This document shows positions 1 through 10,350 of a stretch of 64,000 nt of DNA, one piece after another. Position 1 is the stretch's first letter. Each line of letters starts with the position of its first letter. The notes under the pieces were generated by a model. That model made no database searches. It saw nothing but the letters and a program-made list of their open reading frames with translations, and had not been told where the DNA came from. Origin of the DNA: Flavobacterium sp. HSC-61S13 (lineage in GTDB: Bacteria > Bacteroidota > Bacteroidia > Flavobacteriales > Flavobacteriaceae); the NCBI RefSeq assembly GCF_024171535.1, contig NZ_JALJZV010000002.1:289884-353883 (forward strand), in the 5' to 3' direction. The position numbers and the translations under genes are program-made.

Positions 1-114
1 TTTTTAACAACATTCCACATAGTATTTTCAACTTAGCACTAATGCACAACACGATCGATAAACAGAACCCGATAATCAATACAGCGCAACATACTCACAC
101 ACAAATAAAAAATA

Positions 115-3100
115 TTAAAAGAACATATAAAGGAAATCTGAAAAATGATATCGATAGTTAAAACCGTGCCCACTGTTATTATTACCTTCGTTTCTTGGAT
201 TTTTATATTTAGTATTTACATTCTCTTTCTTGAATGCATTTAAATTGAAAAAATCTTCACTATCCTCAACATAACCTTTCGCTCCAGATCCGTACTTCTT
301 ATCAAAGTACTTTCCTCCTAAACTACTAGCCATAGCCTCATACCAACGTGTCCCATGACGACCTTCCTCTCTCACATGGTCACGCACACTTGGAAAAGCA
401 ACTGCGCTTAAATAAAACGGCCCAAACTTCTGTGACTGCAAATAATGACCATATTCGTGCACAAAAAGATGATCCTTCCAGTCGGCAGTAAAATTTTGTG
501 GGCCAAAAATATATTGTCCGACTGTAAAAGCCCCACTTTTCCAAACTCCACCTAAAGCTACCGCACCATCTAGATGCGTAACATTATTTACATAACCACC
601 AAAGTTTAGAACATGTCCTACGAAATTCCCAATAGCAGTGTTAGCAAGTCCCCAAGTCCATTTATTGAGAATCTGACCAAAATTACCGGTAAACAATCCT
701 CTATCTATTTGCCAAGCCCTTTCGGTTACACTCCAATCATAATGATGTACATTAACTCCATGCTCCAACACGTTAAATACAAGATCCATAGCACCGGAAA
801 TTATAGTTCCAAAAATCTCTCCACTTTCGTCTGTATACTTAAATGGATTCTGATATGCATAACTATATCTATTATAATTCTGCGAATTACTTGGATCTTG
901 CACAAAATTATCTGGCGACAAAAAGCGTCGTAAAACAGGATCATACAAACGTCTATTCATGTTTATAAGCTTCACACCTTGCAAATGTTCATGTCCAGTA
1001 TATCCACGCTCAATAAACGTTAATTTAGTCAAGACATTTCCTTGTCCATCAGTAACTGTACTTATATTTCCCCAAGGATCAAACCTACGTGACTCCACTA
1101 ATTCACCATTTGAATTCGTTATTTTTATGATGCTACCTAAAAAATCCCTGTGTAAATAATAAATTGGCTGAACCCCTACTCCTTTAGCTATAGCCATAGC
1201 AGTATAAGCATCTCCCCCTAAATAAAACAAGAAGTCCACAGACGCATCAGCTAACTTATAGGTAACCTCAATCGATCCATCATGAGAATAGTGCCTTCTC
1301 AATGGACTCGTGGTTTTTACATTAGAATTATCCCCATAATACATCGTTGAACGCTGGTTAAAACTGTTGTAATCGAAATAAACCGATTCCCCCCCTACCT
1401 CTACAATCGACACTGGACTCTTAAACGCATTGAATTCTATTTGTTGCTTCGGCCTAAGTCTGTAATAATCCAAAGCTTTGTCCGACAATTCGATTTCAGC
1501 CAGTTGATATAAATTTGAGTTTTTATAAGCAAAAGTACCCAGTTCATTTCCAGTAATGCGCCCCCGCTTATCGTAAGTTTGATTGTGCTGAACTTGCTCC
1601 AAATCTGTAAACGAAGTCAATCTGTCGTAATTATCATAGGTAAAGCTTTCTGCAGGAACAGTAGCCCCATTTAATATACTTTGATAACTCCTAGAAGTCA
1701 GATTCCCTCTAACCACATCAAAAGTATTTACAAACTGTCGCACTGGTATAAACATGCCCCCTCGATGGGTACTCGACAACCAATATCCAAAAGCATCATA
1801 AGAATTTGTTACCCTAATTCCATTACCCAACACATATTGCTTGAGCTGCCCACGTTCATTTCTCGATTCCTTAACGATTAAATCCACACCCGTTTGCAAA
1901 TCTGTTATTTTATAATGATGACCATTTTTGTAGGTGTTTTTTATAATCTTTTCCGAAGACACACCATAGGCAACCGCCTTTATTTTCTCTGTATCTTCAC
2001 GTCCAAACTCGTCAAAAGTAAATTCTTTCTCATAAGTTACCAAAGGCGCATTTTCAGTAGTTTTATATAACCGATTAAAATCATCGTATTCATAGTTATA
2101 TAAAAATTGCTCCCCATTTATAAGCGACTGAGTAGATGTCAACAGTTTGGTTAAACTATTGTAATTGTATGTTGTAGCAACATTAGTATGAGCACCTATT
2201 ATACCTTTCTGAATGAGCTTACCGTTATTATCAAAAGTAAAATCTGTAACACCTTTTGGCGTTACTTCTTGTATTAACTCCCCCAAAGCATTGTACTTAT
2301 ATGTATAAATTCCTGCATCTGGATCAGTTGTTTTCGTTTTTCTTCCCCACGAATCCTGCTCCAAATTGATTGTAGTTCCTCCAAAAGAACTACTCTTTTC
2401 GTTACCATTAGAGTAATAACTAAATAAAATCGGACTTTCATCGGATAAGTCATGAAGAGAAACTACCTTACCCTGAGTATTTCTGATACTAGTTTTGGTA
2501 GTCAATCCATCGGTTTTTATAGTACGCAATTTGTCGTACGTAAATTCTGTCTTTTTTCCTTTACTATCTACAATCTTATTGACTCTACCATATATATCGT
2601 AGTCCGTAGTACTCCACAAGGCTGAACTCTCTTCGATAGCCGGGTCACTTTCACTTATCAATTGTTTGTACTTATTAAATTTGTAGAACTTGCGAATAAA
2701 CACACCTGAGTTATTTACACCGAAAGACTCTATCTTATTTCCGTACTTATCGTATTTTTCCCCACTAATACCTCCCTGTTCATCAGTTGATGTAACAGTA
2801 AGAATTTCAGACTGTTTTACATAAGAAATCGCAGTAGATTTATTTAAATAATCGGTAATCTTCGTCGGCAACCTAAAACTATTGTACACATATGAAGTAA
2901 CCAAGCCCAATGAATTTGTTTCCTCCAACAAATTTCCTGTAGCTGTATCATATTTAAACCTACTAACCAATCCCTCAATATCAGTACTCTCAACTAAGAA
3001 ACGCCCCGAAGCATCGTATTTGTATTTAGTAACCCTCTCCACCATATCTGTGGCAATAGTACTCTTTTGAATAAGATTCCCACTATCATCATATAAACTA

Positions 3101-6100
3101 TTTTCATCGATCACCTTTCCGTCGCCCAATACAATTTCCACAAACCCACCCACTGGAGGAAATGCCAGCGAAGAAGTAGGTTCATTCACATCAAACGGAA
3201 TAATAGGTCCTGGTTCTCTTACAAAACTGTTACCACTTTCCCGTCTAAACTGCGAAACTAAACCCTTATCGTTATAAGTATAAGAAACCCTTCCCGCATA
3301 ACCGGGAGAACCTACTAAACTATGGGTCTCCGTTTGGCTCTTAACCCTACTTCTGTAGTAAGGCGCATCATTTGCACTATTCTCAAAAACAGTAGCAACA
3401 TTCTCCGTTTTATTCAAGACTTCAGTACCATCGTCCTTCCGTGTATTAAATACCGTTTTCTTTTTAACTACATCATTAAATGAATTGTACAAATTGGTTA
3501 CTACCGTAGAGGTCCCTTGGAAATAATTAGTGGTTTTTTTAACTGTATTTCGAAGTTTAAAAACCTTGGTTGATGAAAGATCTGACGCATAAGTATAGTT
3601 CACCATTAAATCATACTGATGATCGGGCAACTCCATATTATTCGCAACTGTTGGAATTACCATAGTGGTAAAATTCAACCACCTACTACCCAAAATAGAA
3701 AAATCTTTTACTACACTGCCTCGCAGATTCAGATCAAATTCTTTCACATTTTTAATCACATCTTCTGGCTTACTAAACCAGCTTGTATTTACAGTGGCAT
3801 GGAATCCAAGGAAACCCAACCCCTGCATATTTACTACCGGACTAGCATATGAGAAAAATTTCTTCAATCCATCATTGGTAGTAATACCACTAACAACAGA
3901 TATATTTGGTAATGTATTTAATTCTACGTTCGGATACTGCACGGATGTAAATGGATATCTCATAAAATGAGGCATCATTGCCATATTATCACTATTCGGA
4001 TTAACACCATATTTTGCGTAAGAAATATGCTCTGAAATATTATCCCCATCCTTAATACTAATTAACTGCCTTTCATCCAACGCGTTAAAATTATAATTAT
4101 ACTTAAATATTTTATCATTGGAGATAAACGCTAGCTGAAAAGCTTCCGTATTATCCTTGGGGTTTAATAATACACTAAGAGGATTAAACTGCCTATACAC
4201 GTTAGGATCACTTATCGTAGTTATTGCTGATTTTGGTAAATAACCATGAATCTTCTGGAAATATCCTCCTTTATTTTTATATAAACTTATTGTATTTACC
4301 TGCCCTCCCTTACTTACATTATACATAGTATTATCTTTATATGTAAAGTCTGCTACTACTAAATCCGTTTTACCATCATTATTAATATCTACACTGTAGA
4401 TGGCTGAGTAATCATAATAACCTTGTATTACATTCTTCCCAGGTCGACTATAATTGACAAGTAGTGTTTCTGAACTCTTACTAAAAGATGCACCCGTACT
4501 ATAAAAGAAGTGGTAATAGGTATAATCGTCAATTAAAAGAAAATCCATCTTACCATCGCCATTATAATCCCCTAGAAGAAAATCGCTTGTTGCTTTAATA
4601 TCGCTATCTGTCACAAACCATAAACGCTGCAAGGAGTAATCATCATTTAAACCATACAAACTGGCAACACCATTTCCATAAACTAGAATATCCGTTTTAC
4701 CATCACCATTAAAATCTGCTGATACCACCTTATCTCCAATCTTCAAGCCTATTAATCTACCGGTATTTTTAACAAAATCGCTTATTTTATTTCTGTTCAT
4801 ATCAATAAAATACGTGTTTCCGCCCGAATAAGTACTTGTTTGATGGCTATCTGCAGGATAGCCAGGCCGACACGTCATATAGGTATACTTAAAACTTTCT
4901 TCTATGACTATCAGATCCGTCAAGCCATCCCCATCAAAGTCACCACTTAACACTTCCTTTGGAATATCAAAAAACTCGTCGGCATAACATTGTGTCGTAC
5001 GCTTGTCGATCTTAAAATTCGGAAACAAATGCGTTTTGGAATACTCCTTATTGATATAGTTACTCCCTAAAGAATTCATATCAAACTTGCCAGTAGCATA
5101 ATTTACCGAGATCCATCCTTCGTTAGGTAGTACTTTTTGATTGGAATCTAGGAATACCGCAGGAAGTATTTTTCTAACACTTTCATTCTTTGATATCCCA
5201 ATATTTAATTCGTTGTCGTTATCTTTAGTTAAAAAGACAGAATAACTTCCTTCACCATTTAGAATGTAATCCAACTTCCCATCTCCGTTAAAATCACCGG
5301 TAACCGCCGTATGTGTATTTCTTTGAACATAAGCTGGCGCGTTTGTTTTAACTTCTTCCAAGGAAAACTGACCTTCATAACTTGTAGGGTACTGAAACTT
5401 CAAAGGTGCTGAAGGAACTAAATTTACTCCACTAAAAGAGGATATTGCGACCAATTGTAACTGTCCCAGTAATGTTTCCTTAAAATCTAAATCGTATTTT
5501 TTAAATATTTTTCCTTGACTCTTAACTTGAATAGAACTCAAAGTCTTATCGTTAGAAAATCGATGACCGCCAGTATAAGAAATCTCGGGAGATATCTTGT
5601 CAATATATTCAAATACAATTTCATTTTCATAAAGTCTAATGTTAGGAAAAGAAAGACCATTAGCCTCCCCTGTCATAGTAGTATTAGGTATATCTCCCGC
5701 AGTTTGTTCAACTGTCTCTGTAGGAAGTACCTGATTAATAAAAAATGTTCTACTTACATATTCAATTTTCGAAATTAACAACATATCACCAGAGGTGATA
5801 TACTTATAGAACATTCCGACATTTGAGCTATTAATCCAAGAGGTGATTCCGAAATTCATTTTTGATCTAGAATTATCGCCAAACCCATAAAGCGCCGTAG
5901 ATCCGTCTGGATGCATTACCTTAAAATATTTAGGCCCAAAATTTACCCCATAAGGAGAAACACCATGGGAACTAATCTTAAGATTGGAATAAAACTCGGT
6001 TTCATATTCCGCTCCATCCCCTCCATATATGCCAGATTTTAAAATCAATCGTTGACCATCCAAAGCAAACCGATCAGTAGTACTGAAATCTACTGGACGA

Positions 6101-6420
6101 ATAAAACCATCGTGGTATTTTGTAGCACTAATTCTACTGATTTGAGAAACACCTGACATGTCCCAACCTAACCCGGCTTTACCTCCATTGGCCTGACTAT
6201 TATACACGAGTTTTAATTCGGGCTCTATACCAGTAACTCCCTGGGGAACCTCGATAGAAACCTGATATATGGCCGCCCCACTTGTAGTTACATTTAATTC
6301 ACCTATAGTCTTAGTAATCAAATTTAACTCAACATCAGCAGGTGTATATGGGCCGGTGATTTGACCATAACCCATCGTGACAAATAATAGTAAAAAAATA
6401 ATTGCGTAAAAATGTTTCAT
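115..6420 (-). CDS. SpvB/RHS-repeat surface protein with HEYGH C-terminal domain
   Basis: This is a 2101-residue exported protein beginning with a signal peptide that ends near GYGQ. The order seen is an SpvB-like N-terminal domain (about 40-230), then VCBS/FG-GAP-like repeats with DFNGDGKLD-type calcium-binding motifs (about 375-720), a long YD/RHS repeat region, and the RHS core ending near YDPVLRRFLSPDNF and NPFKYTDESGE. The family builds a hollow beta shell around a variable C-terminal cargo. The cargo here is about 185 residues and carries HEYGH at 1988-1992 with a downstream WYEAMAS, so a zinc-metallopeptidase-like fold is likely (inference). No immunity gene is visible, since only 114 gene-free bases follow before the window edge. 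It lies 8 nt downstream of a T9SS-sorted small protein and probably shares its transcript. It has no obvious T9SS sorting domain of its own. Confidence 0.9.
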   Translation of the reverse strand: MKHFYAIIFLLLFVTMGYGQITGPYTPADVELNLITKTIGELNVTTSGAAIYQVSIEVPQGVTGIEPELKLVYNSQANGGKAGLGWDMSGVSQISRISATKYHDGFIRPVDFSTTDRFALDGQRLILKSGIYGGDGAEYETEFYSNLKISSHGVSPYGVNFGPKYFKVMHPDGSTALYGFGDNSRSKMNFGITSWINSSNVGMFYKYITSGDMLLISKIEYVSRTFFINQVLPTETVEQTAGDIPNTTMTGEANGLSFPNIRLYENEIVFEYIDKISPEISYTGGHRFSNDKTLSSIQVKSQGKIFKKYDLDFKETLLGQLQLVAISSFSGVNLVPSAPLKFQYPTSYEGQFSLEEVKTNAPAYVQRNTHTAVTGDFNGDGKLDYILNGEGSYSVFLTKDNDNELNIGISKNESVRKILPAVFLDSNQKVLPNEGWISVNYATGKFDMNSLGSNYINKEYSKTHLFPNFKIDKRTTQCYADEFFDIPKEVLSGDFDGDGLTDLIVIEESFKYTYMTCRPGYPADSHQTSTYSGGNTYFIDMNRNKISDFVKNTGRLIGLKIGDKVVSADFNGDGKTDILVYGNGVASLYGLNDDYSLQRLWFVTDSDIKATSDFLLGDYNGDGKMDFLLIDDYTYYHFFYSTGASFSKSSETLLVNYSRPGKNVIQGYYDYSAIYSVDINNDGKTDLVVADFTYKDNTMYNVSKGGQVNTISLYKNKGGYFQKIHGYLPKSAITTISDPNVYRQFNPLSVLLNPKDNTEAFQLAFISNDKIFKYNYNFNALDERQLISIKDGDNISEHISYAKYGVNPNSDNMAMMPHFMRYPFTSVQYPNVELNTLPNISVVSGITTNDGLKKFFSYASPVVNMQGLGFLGFHATVNTSWFSKPEDVIKNVKEFDLNLRGSVVKDFSILGSRWLNFTTMVIPTVANNMELPDHQYDLMVNYTYASDLSSTKVFKLRNTVKKTTNYFQGTSTVVTNLYNSFNDVVKKKTVFNTRKDDGTEVLNKTENVATVFENSANDAPYYRSRVKSQTETHSLVGSPGYAGRVSYTYNDKGLVSQFRRESGNSFVREPGPIIPFDVNEPTSSLAFPPVGGFVEIVLGDGKVIDENSLYDDSGNLIQKSTIATDMVERVTKYKYDASGRFLVESTDIEGLVSRFKYDTATGNLLEETNSLGLVTSYVYNSFRLPTKITDYLNKSTAISYVKQSEILTVTSTDEQGGISGEKYDKYGNKIESFGVNNSGVFIRKFYKFNKYKQLISESDPAIEESSALWSTTDYDIYGRVNKIVDSKGKKTEFTYDKLRTIKTDGLTTKTSIRNTQGKVVSLHDLSDESPILFSYYSNGNEKSSSFGGTTINLEQDSWGRKTKTTDPDAGIYTYKYNALGELIQEVTPKGVTDFTFDNNGKLIQKGIIGAHTNVATTYNYNSLTKLLTSTQSLINGEQFLYNYEYDDFNRLYKTTENAPLVTYEKEFTFDEFGREDTEKIKAVAYGVSSEKIIKNTYKNGHHYKITDLQTGVDLIVKESRNERGQLKQYVLGNGIRVTNSYDAFGYWLSSTHRGGMFIPVRQFVNTFDVVRGNLTSRSYQSILNGATVPAESFTYDNYDRLTSFTDLEQVQHNQTYDKRGRITGNELGTFAYKNSNLYQLAEIELSDKALDYYRLRPKQQIEFNAFKSPVSIVEVGGESVYFDYNSFNQRSTMYYGDNSNVKTTSPLRRHYSHDGSIEVTYKLADASVDFLFYLGGDAYTAMAIAKGVGVQPIYYLHRDFLGSIIKITNSNGELVESRRFDPWGNISTVTDGQGNVLTKLTFIERGYTGHEHLQGVKLINMNRRLYDPVLRRFLSPDNFVQDPSNSQNYNRYSYAYQNPFKYTDESGEIFGTIISGAMDLVFNVLEHGVNVHHYDWSVTERAWQIDRGLFTGNFGQILNKWTWGLANTAIGNFVGHVLNFGGYVNNVTHLDGAVALGGVWKSGAFTVGQYIFGPQNFTADWKDHLFVHEYGHYLQSQKFGPFYLSAVAFPSVRDHVREEGRHGTRWYEAMASSLGGKYFDKKYGSGAKGYVEDSEDFFNLNAFKKENVNTKYKNPRNEGNNNSGHGFNYRYHFSDFLYMFF

Positions 6421-6428
6421 AAAATTAT

Positions 6429-6896
6429 CTACTTTTTAATAACTTGAAATTGAACCTCTTGATTATCGTTGTAAATGCATACTACTCGATACCATCCTAT
6501 AGGCAAATTCGAAAAGTCCAATTGCACTTGTTGTTTACCTTTTAATTGGTTAGCCGACTGTACAAATTGTCCCGACGTCGTATAGATTCTAATGTTGTCA
6601 ACGATAATATCCGGAGTAGGCCAATTGATTGTAAACAAATCTTTCACCGGATTAGGATAGTATGTAAAACCTAATGAACCAGCCGTAACTATAGCGTTAT
6701 TTAACATAATATTCGAATTCACCACACTAACACCATCTTCTTTAAGTAGCGAAAAAGTCGAATTTTCAGTATTTTCTTCTCTAAATCCTCTGAAAATTTG
6801 ATTCCCAGACTCATCATAATCAAAAACAAGTATTGCATTTTGACCAAAAGCGGAAAAAAATACTGCAAAAAACACAAAAACTATAAGTTTTTTCAT
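6429..6896 (-). CDS. Small T9SS type A sorting-domain protein upstream of RHS
   Basis: This 155-residue protein has a cleavable signal peptide ending near AFGQ. The C-terminal 80 residues match the Por/type IX secretion sorting domain: YYPNPVKD opens it, a GQFV turn and the LPIGWYRV strand follow, and it ends in a basic KK. Between these parts is only a short linker beginning FDYDESGNQIFRG, which resembles a single YD repeat (YDxxGN). The protein is therefore almost all sorting signal. It is the first gene of an apparent operon with the giant RHS protein, 8 nt apart. A role as an export or anchoring partner for the RHS shell is inference; the sorting-domain call is well supported. Confidence 0.85.
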   Translation of the reverse strand: MKKLIVFVFFAVFFSAFGQNAILVFDYDESGNQIFRGFREENTENSTFSLLKEDGVSVVNSNIMLNNAIVTAGSLGFTYYPNPVKDLFTINWPTPDIIVDNIRIYTTSGQFVQSANQLKGKQQVQLDFSNLPIGWYRVVCIYNDNQEVQFQVIKK

Positions 6897-7165
6897 AAAA
6901 AAAAATTTTAAACTTCAATTACACAAACAAACGGATAAATTATCAAAAAAAATAAATAATATTTGTTTTTTTTTGATAAAAAAAAGATTTCAAATTAAAA
7001 AAAAGACAAAAATAATTGTTAAAAACGGCAAAACAACTGATATAATAAGATCTTTTTAGAATTATACCCTTTAAATACTATCAGTAATATATTTTATCAG
7101 TTAAAACGACTATTCAACTAACTATTAATTATAAAAGGCTATTTTTGAATCCTAAACAAGCTCCC

Positions 7166-8344
7166 ATGAAAAACTTAAGCAAAAACATCCTTTTCCAAAT
7201 TATCATAGCCATAACCTTAGGAATTGTCTTTGGACTTTTTACTCCCGAAGCTATAGGTCGTGTTTTCGCGAGTTTTAATGCCATTTTTAGCTCATTTCTT
7301 TCCTTCACCATTCCATTGATCATCTTAGGACTTGTAGTGCCCGCAATCGGAAAATTAGGTAAAGGAGCCGGAGGTCTTCTAGTGCTGACCGTTGCCATAG
7401 CTTATGGCTCTACACTCTTTGCCGGATTCACAACCTACTTTGCCAGTGTGAATATTTTTCCCGAGCTGCTAGCCACACAAACCCAACAGTTGAATATAGC
7501 CGATAAAGTTTCGGATTTAGCACCTTATTTTACCATTGAGTTTACACCCATTATGGATGTGATGAGCGCTTTGGTATTAGCCTTTATAATCGGCATAGGT
7601 ATTTCAAAATTAAATAATTCTACTCTAGAAAACGCTTTTGACGACTTTTTAGTCATCATCACCAGCGTTATCAATAAAGTAATCATCCCCTTACTTCCGG
7701 TATTTATCTTTGGAATATTTTTAAACATGTCTTATACTGGACAGGTCTTCTCCATCATACAAGTTTTTGTAAAAATCATCGGAGTCATTTTTGCCTTGCA
7801 CATACTACTACTGATTATTCAATTCAGCATCGCTGGTTTTATAGCACGTAAAAACCCGTTCCGATTACTGATTACGATGATGCCCGCATATTTCACAGCA
7901 TTGGGCACCCAATCATCAGCAGCTACAATACCGGTTACCTTACAACAAACCCTTAAAAATGGCGTATCTGAAAAAATAGCCGGTTTTGTAATCCCCTTAG
8001 CTGCAAACATTCATTTGGCAGGAAGTACTTTAAAAATCGTCGCTTGCGCTATCGCTTTAATGCTATTACAAGGCCAACCGATTGAATTTGGCGCATTTGC
8101 TGGGTTTATCTGTATGCTGGGAATCGCTATGGTTGCTGCACCAGGGGTGCCTGGAGGAGCCATTATGGCCGCGATTGGAATTATCGCAAAAATGCTCGGT
8201 TTTAACGACGAAAGTCAAGCCTTAATGATTTCACTATATATCGCTATGGATAGTTTTGGTACTGCATGTAATGTTACCGGAGATGGTGCCATTGCTGTAG
8301 TTGTTGATGCCTTGACGAAAAAGAAAGCACAAGGTATATCTTAA
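7166..8344 (+). CDS. Dicarboxylate/amino acid:cation symporter (DAACS family)
   Basis: This is a polytopic inner-membrane carrier of about 392 residues, related to the glutamate/serine/C4-dicarboxylate sodium or proton symporters. The family's TQSSAATIPVT hairpin motif and the late GTACNVTGDGA segment near the substrate and cation sites are visible, with about eight hydrophobic helices. The ATG at 7166 is preferred to the TTG at 7145 because the hydrophobic N-terminus MKNLSKNILFQ starts there. The gene is a single unit, and its stop codon overlaps by 4 nt the stop of the convergent gene that ends at 8341. Another DAACS member sits at 58992-60248 but the two are clearly different subfamilies. 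The substrate cannot be decided from sequence. Confidence 0.88.
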   Translation: MKNLSKNILFQIIIAITLGIVFGLFTPEAIGRVFASFNAIFSSFLSFTIPLIILGLVVPAIGKLGKGAGGLLVLTVAIAYGSTLFAGFTTYFASVNIFPELLATQTQQLNIADKVSDLAPYFTIEFTPIMDVMSALVLAFIIGIGISKLNNSTLENAFDDFLVIITSVINKVIIPLLPVFIFGIFLNMSYTGQVFSIIQVFVKIIGVIFALHILLLIIQFSIAGFIARKNPFRLLITMMPAYFTALGTQSSAATIPVTLQQTLKNGVSEKIAGFVIPLAANIHLAGSTLKIVACAIALMLLQGQPIEFGAFAGFICMLGIAMVAAPGVPGGAIMAAIGIIAKMLGFNDESQALMISLYIAMDSFGTACNVTGDGAIAVVVDALTKKKAQGIS

Positions 8345-9696
8345 TTAATATAACGCAGTAATTTCTCTTTAAAATCCTCGAGATACTTGTTTAACACCGC
8401 CGCTTCAGCTCCATGGGCATAGCGCTCTTTAGCATAGGCGATAAGCTCTTTGCTACAGTGGTAGCTGAAAATCGTTGGCAACCAATCCACCGAATCATCA
8501 ACAACTTTAAATAGAATATCCTGTTTACTCAGTTGGACTTTTTTACAGATTTTGTCCAAATACAGTCCTTTACCCAATTTGACATAAGACACCAGCAGAC
8601 TTTTTGTAACAAACACTTCTGGAACGTCTAAGATATTGGGTTCAAACTTTGCATGACTCATCACACTTAAAATCAAGCTTTCCGAAAAAAATTGATTGGG
8701 TATATACATCAGCGACGTTCCCTTTTTTGCCGCCAATTCACAGAGTTCCAAAGTGATTAATTCTTCGGGAATCACCCCTAAGGCATAACCGTTTTTTTCA
8801 ATCAACTCCAAGCATAAGTCGTAAGTAACATATTGAAGCGGCACAAAATCCAAAGCGGCATAACTGCTATTTAAAGCCAGCCAACACATTTTTTCATCGA
8901 TAAGATACTCCGGAACCCTTTTGAGATCGCGAAAGTGAAGTGCTACTTTAGCACTCCAATAATCATAACCTTTCTCTATTCTTTTAGCAGCTCCATCAAT
9001 AGTGACCACACCCTCGAAAAGCACCCACTCACCGTGACTTAAATCGCGTTTTAATTCCTCGAAATCCGTGGTTAAATAGTTGTCCAAATACTGCGTCAAA
9101 ACCGGCGAACACAGCCATTCTTCGGTTTCTTCATCTTCATAACAATCGTTTTCTACAGGATGATCATCCACCGTCCTACTGTTGTAATAAAACAATAGAT
9201 TTTCTCTTTGCCCAAACTGAGTATAATGGTCTTCAACTATAAAAATTGGAGCACAAACAACACCTTCAACATTTAAAAAACCATGATTATAATCGGTCAT
9301 CACTACTTCTTCTGCAGTGATATCGCCAAGAACTTCAACATAAGCACCGCCCAACAGTACGCTCTGGCACCACACATTGCCTTGTATATAAACAAAGGGT
9401 CCATAATCACCCTCGGCATTAATCATACAGCCCGAAACCTTAAGATTACCTAGAATTACTAATCCCTGTATGCGGTTGTCTTTTGAAATTTTTAATTTTA
9501 ATAGCTTAAGTATATCCAACCTCCCCTGTTCTTCAAAAATATCCAATTGGAGATGCCCCTGCAGTTCAACATCTTCTTCAGCTACCAACAAAGCATCGTC
9601 CTCTGACCAATCGTCATACAGATCAAAACCTTCCAATTCCAATAGAAAAGGAAAACACTCCCTGACCTCTTTCACTGAAACTAATTTAAACGCCAT
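8341..9696 (-). CDS. Polymer-forming-like N-terminus plus DUF4116-like repeats, function unknown
   Basis: This is a 451-residue soluble acidic protein. Residues about 50-190 read as short beta strands with glycines (VILGNLKVSG, VYIQGNVW, VEVLGDITAEE), similar to bactofilin-type or other parallel beta-helix sheets. The C-terminal half contains repeated helix pairs (ELITLELCELAAKKG, FFSESLILSVMSH) of the kind found in DUF4116-like or leucine-rich variant repeats. There is no signal peptide and no catalytic motif. It starts 3 nt after aat ends, so the two are probably cotranscribed. The function is not recognised; a cytoplasmic scaffold or interaction role would be inference only. Confidence 0.6.
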   Translation of the reverse strand: MAFKLVSVKEVRECFPFLLELEGFDLYDDWSEDDALLVAEEDVELQGHLQLDIFEEQGRLDILKLLKLKISKDNRIQGLVILGNLKVSGCMINAEGDYGPFVYIQGNVWCQSVLLGGAYVEVLGDITAEEVVMTDYNHGFLNVEGVVCAPIFIVEDHYTQFGQRENLLFYYNSRTVDDHPVENDCYEDEETEEWLCSPVLTQYLDNYLTTDFEELKRDLSHGEWVLFEGVVTIDGAAKRIEKGYDYWSAKVALHFRDLKRVPEYLIDEKMCWLALNSSYAALDFVPLQYVTYDLCLELIEKNGYALGVIPEELITLELCELAAKKGTSLMYIPNQFFSESLILSVMSHAKFEPNILDVPEVFVTKSLLVSYVKLGKGLYLDKICKKVQLSKQDILFKVVDDSVDWLPTIFSYHCSKELIAYAKERYAHGAEAAVLNKYLEDFKEKLLRYIN

Positions 9697-9699
9697 TTT

Positions 9700-10335
9700 T
9701 TAATTTTTAAGTATCTGCATAAACTGAATTCGCGGAATTTCGCGCGCACCCAAACTGTCCAAATGATCGTTATAAACCTGACAATCGAGAAGTTGATATT
9801 GATGCTGTTGTAAGTACTGCACCAATGCGATAAAGGCTACTTTACTGGCATTAGCCACCAAAGAAAACATGCTTTCTCCGCAAAAGATATGACCCAAGTC
9901 AACTCCATACAAGCCGCCCACCAATTGGTCTTCTTGCCAAACCTCAACCGATTTGGCTCGATTTTGCCTGTGTAATTCGCAATAGGCCTCAATCATATCG
10001 TCGGTAATCCAGGTGCCGTTTTGCCCTTCTCTCTTGACTTTTTGACAATGATTGATCACCTGACGAAATTCCCGATTAAAAGTCACTCTAAAAGTATTTC
10101 TATTGAGAATGTTGCGCATGCTTTTCGACACTTTGAGTTCGTCTAAAAACAAGACCATACGCGGATCTGGAGCCCACCAAGTAATAGGCTCCCCATCTTC
10201 AAACCACGGAAAGATACCCGACTGATACGCCAATAAGAGACGCTCGGTTGATAAATCTCCTCCCAGAGCAATAATTCCTGATTCATGGGTTTGCGTGACT
10301 TCGGGAAAAAAAAGGTTATTGTTGATTATATACAT
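9700..10335 (-). CDS. aat: Leucyl/phenylalanyl-tRNA--protein transferase
   Basis: Aat transfers Leu or Phe from aminoacyl-tRNA to proteins with N-terminal Arg or Lys, creating N-degrons for ClpS/ClpAP. The 211-residue length is typical. Family hallmarks are visible: GGDLSTERLLLAYQSGIFPW near the N-terminus, WWAPDPRMVL, the NGTWITDDMIEAYCELH block, and GGLYGVDLGHIFCGESMFS. The C-terminus with LLDCQVYNDHLDSLGAREI is also canonical. It precedes the gene of unknown function at 8341-9696 by 3 nt. A heptanucleotide repeat array lies immediately upstream of its start codon, within its promoter region. Confidence 0.95.
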   Translation of the reverse strand: MYIINNNLFFPEVTQTHESGIIALGGDLSTERLLLAYQSGIFPWFEDGEPITWWAPDPRMVLFLDELKVSKSMRNILNRNTFRVTFNREFRQVINHCQKVKREGQNGTWITDDMIEAYCELHRQNRAKSVEVWQEDQLVGGLYGVDLGHIFCGESMFSLVANASKVAFIALVQYLQQHQYQLLDCQVYNDHLDSLGAREIPRIQFMQILKN

Positions 10336-10350
10336 CGTTAGTCGAGAATC

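Noticed and set aside
613..933. Plus-strand frame of 106 codons inside the RHS gene
   Set aside because: It is antisense to the RHS core in a well-supported gene, with low-complexity hydrophobic content and no homology signal.
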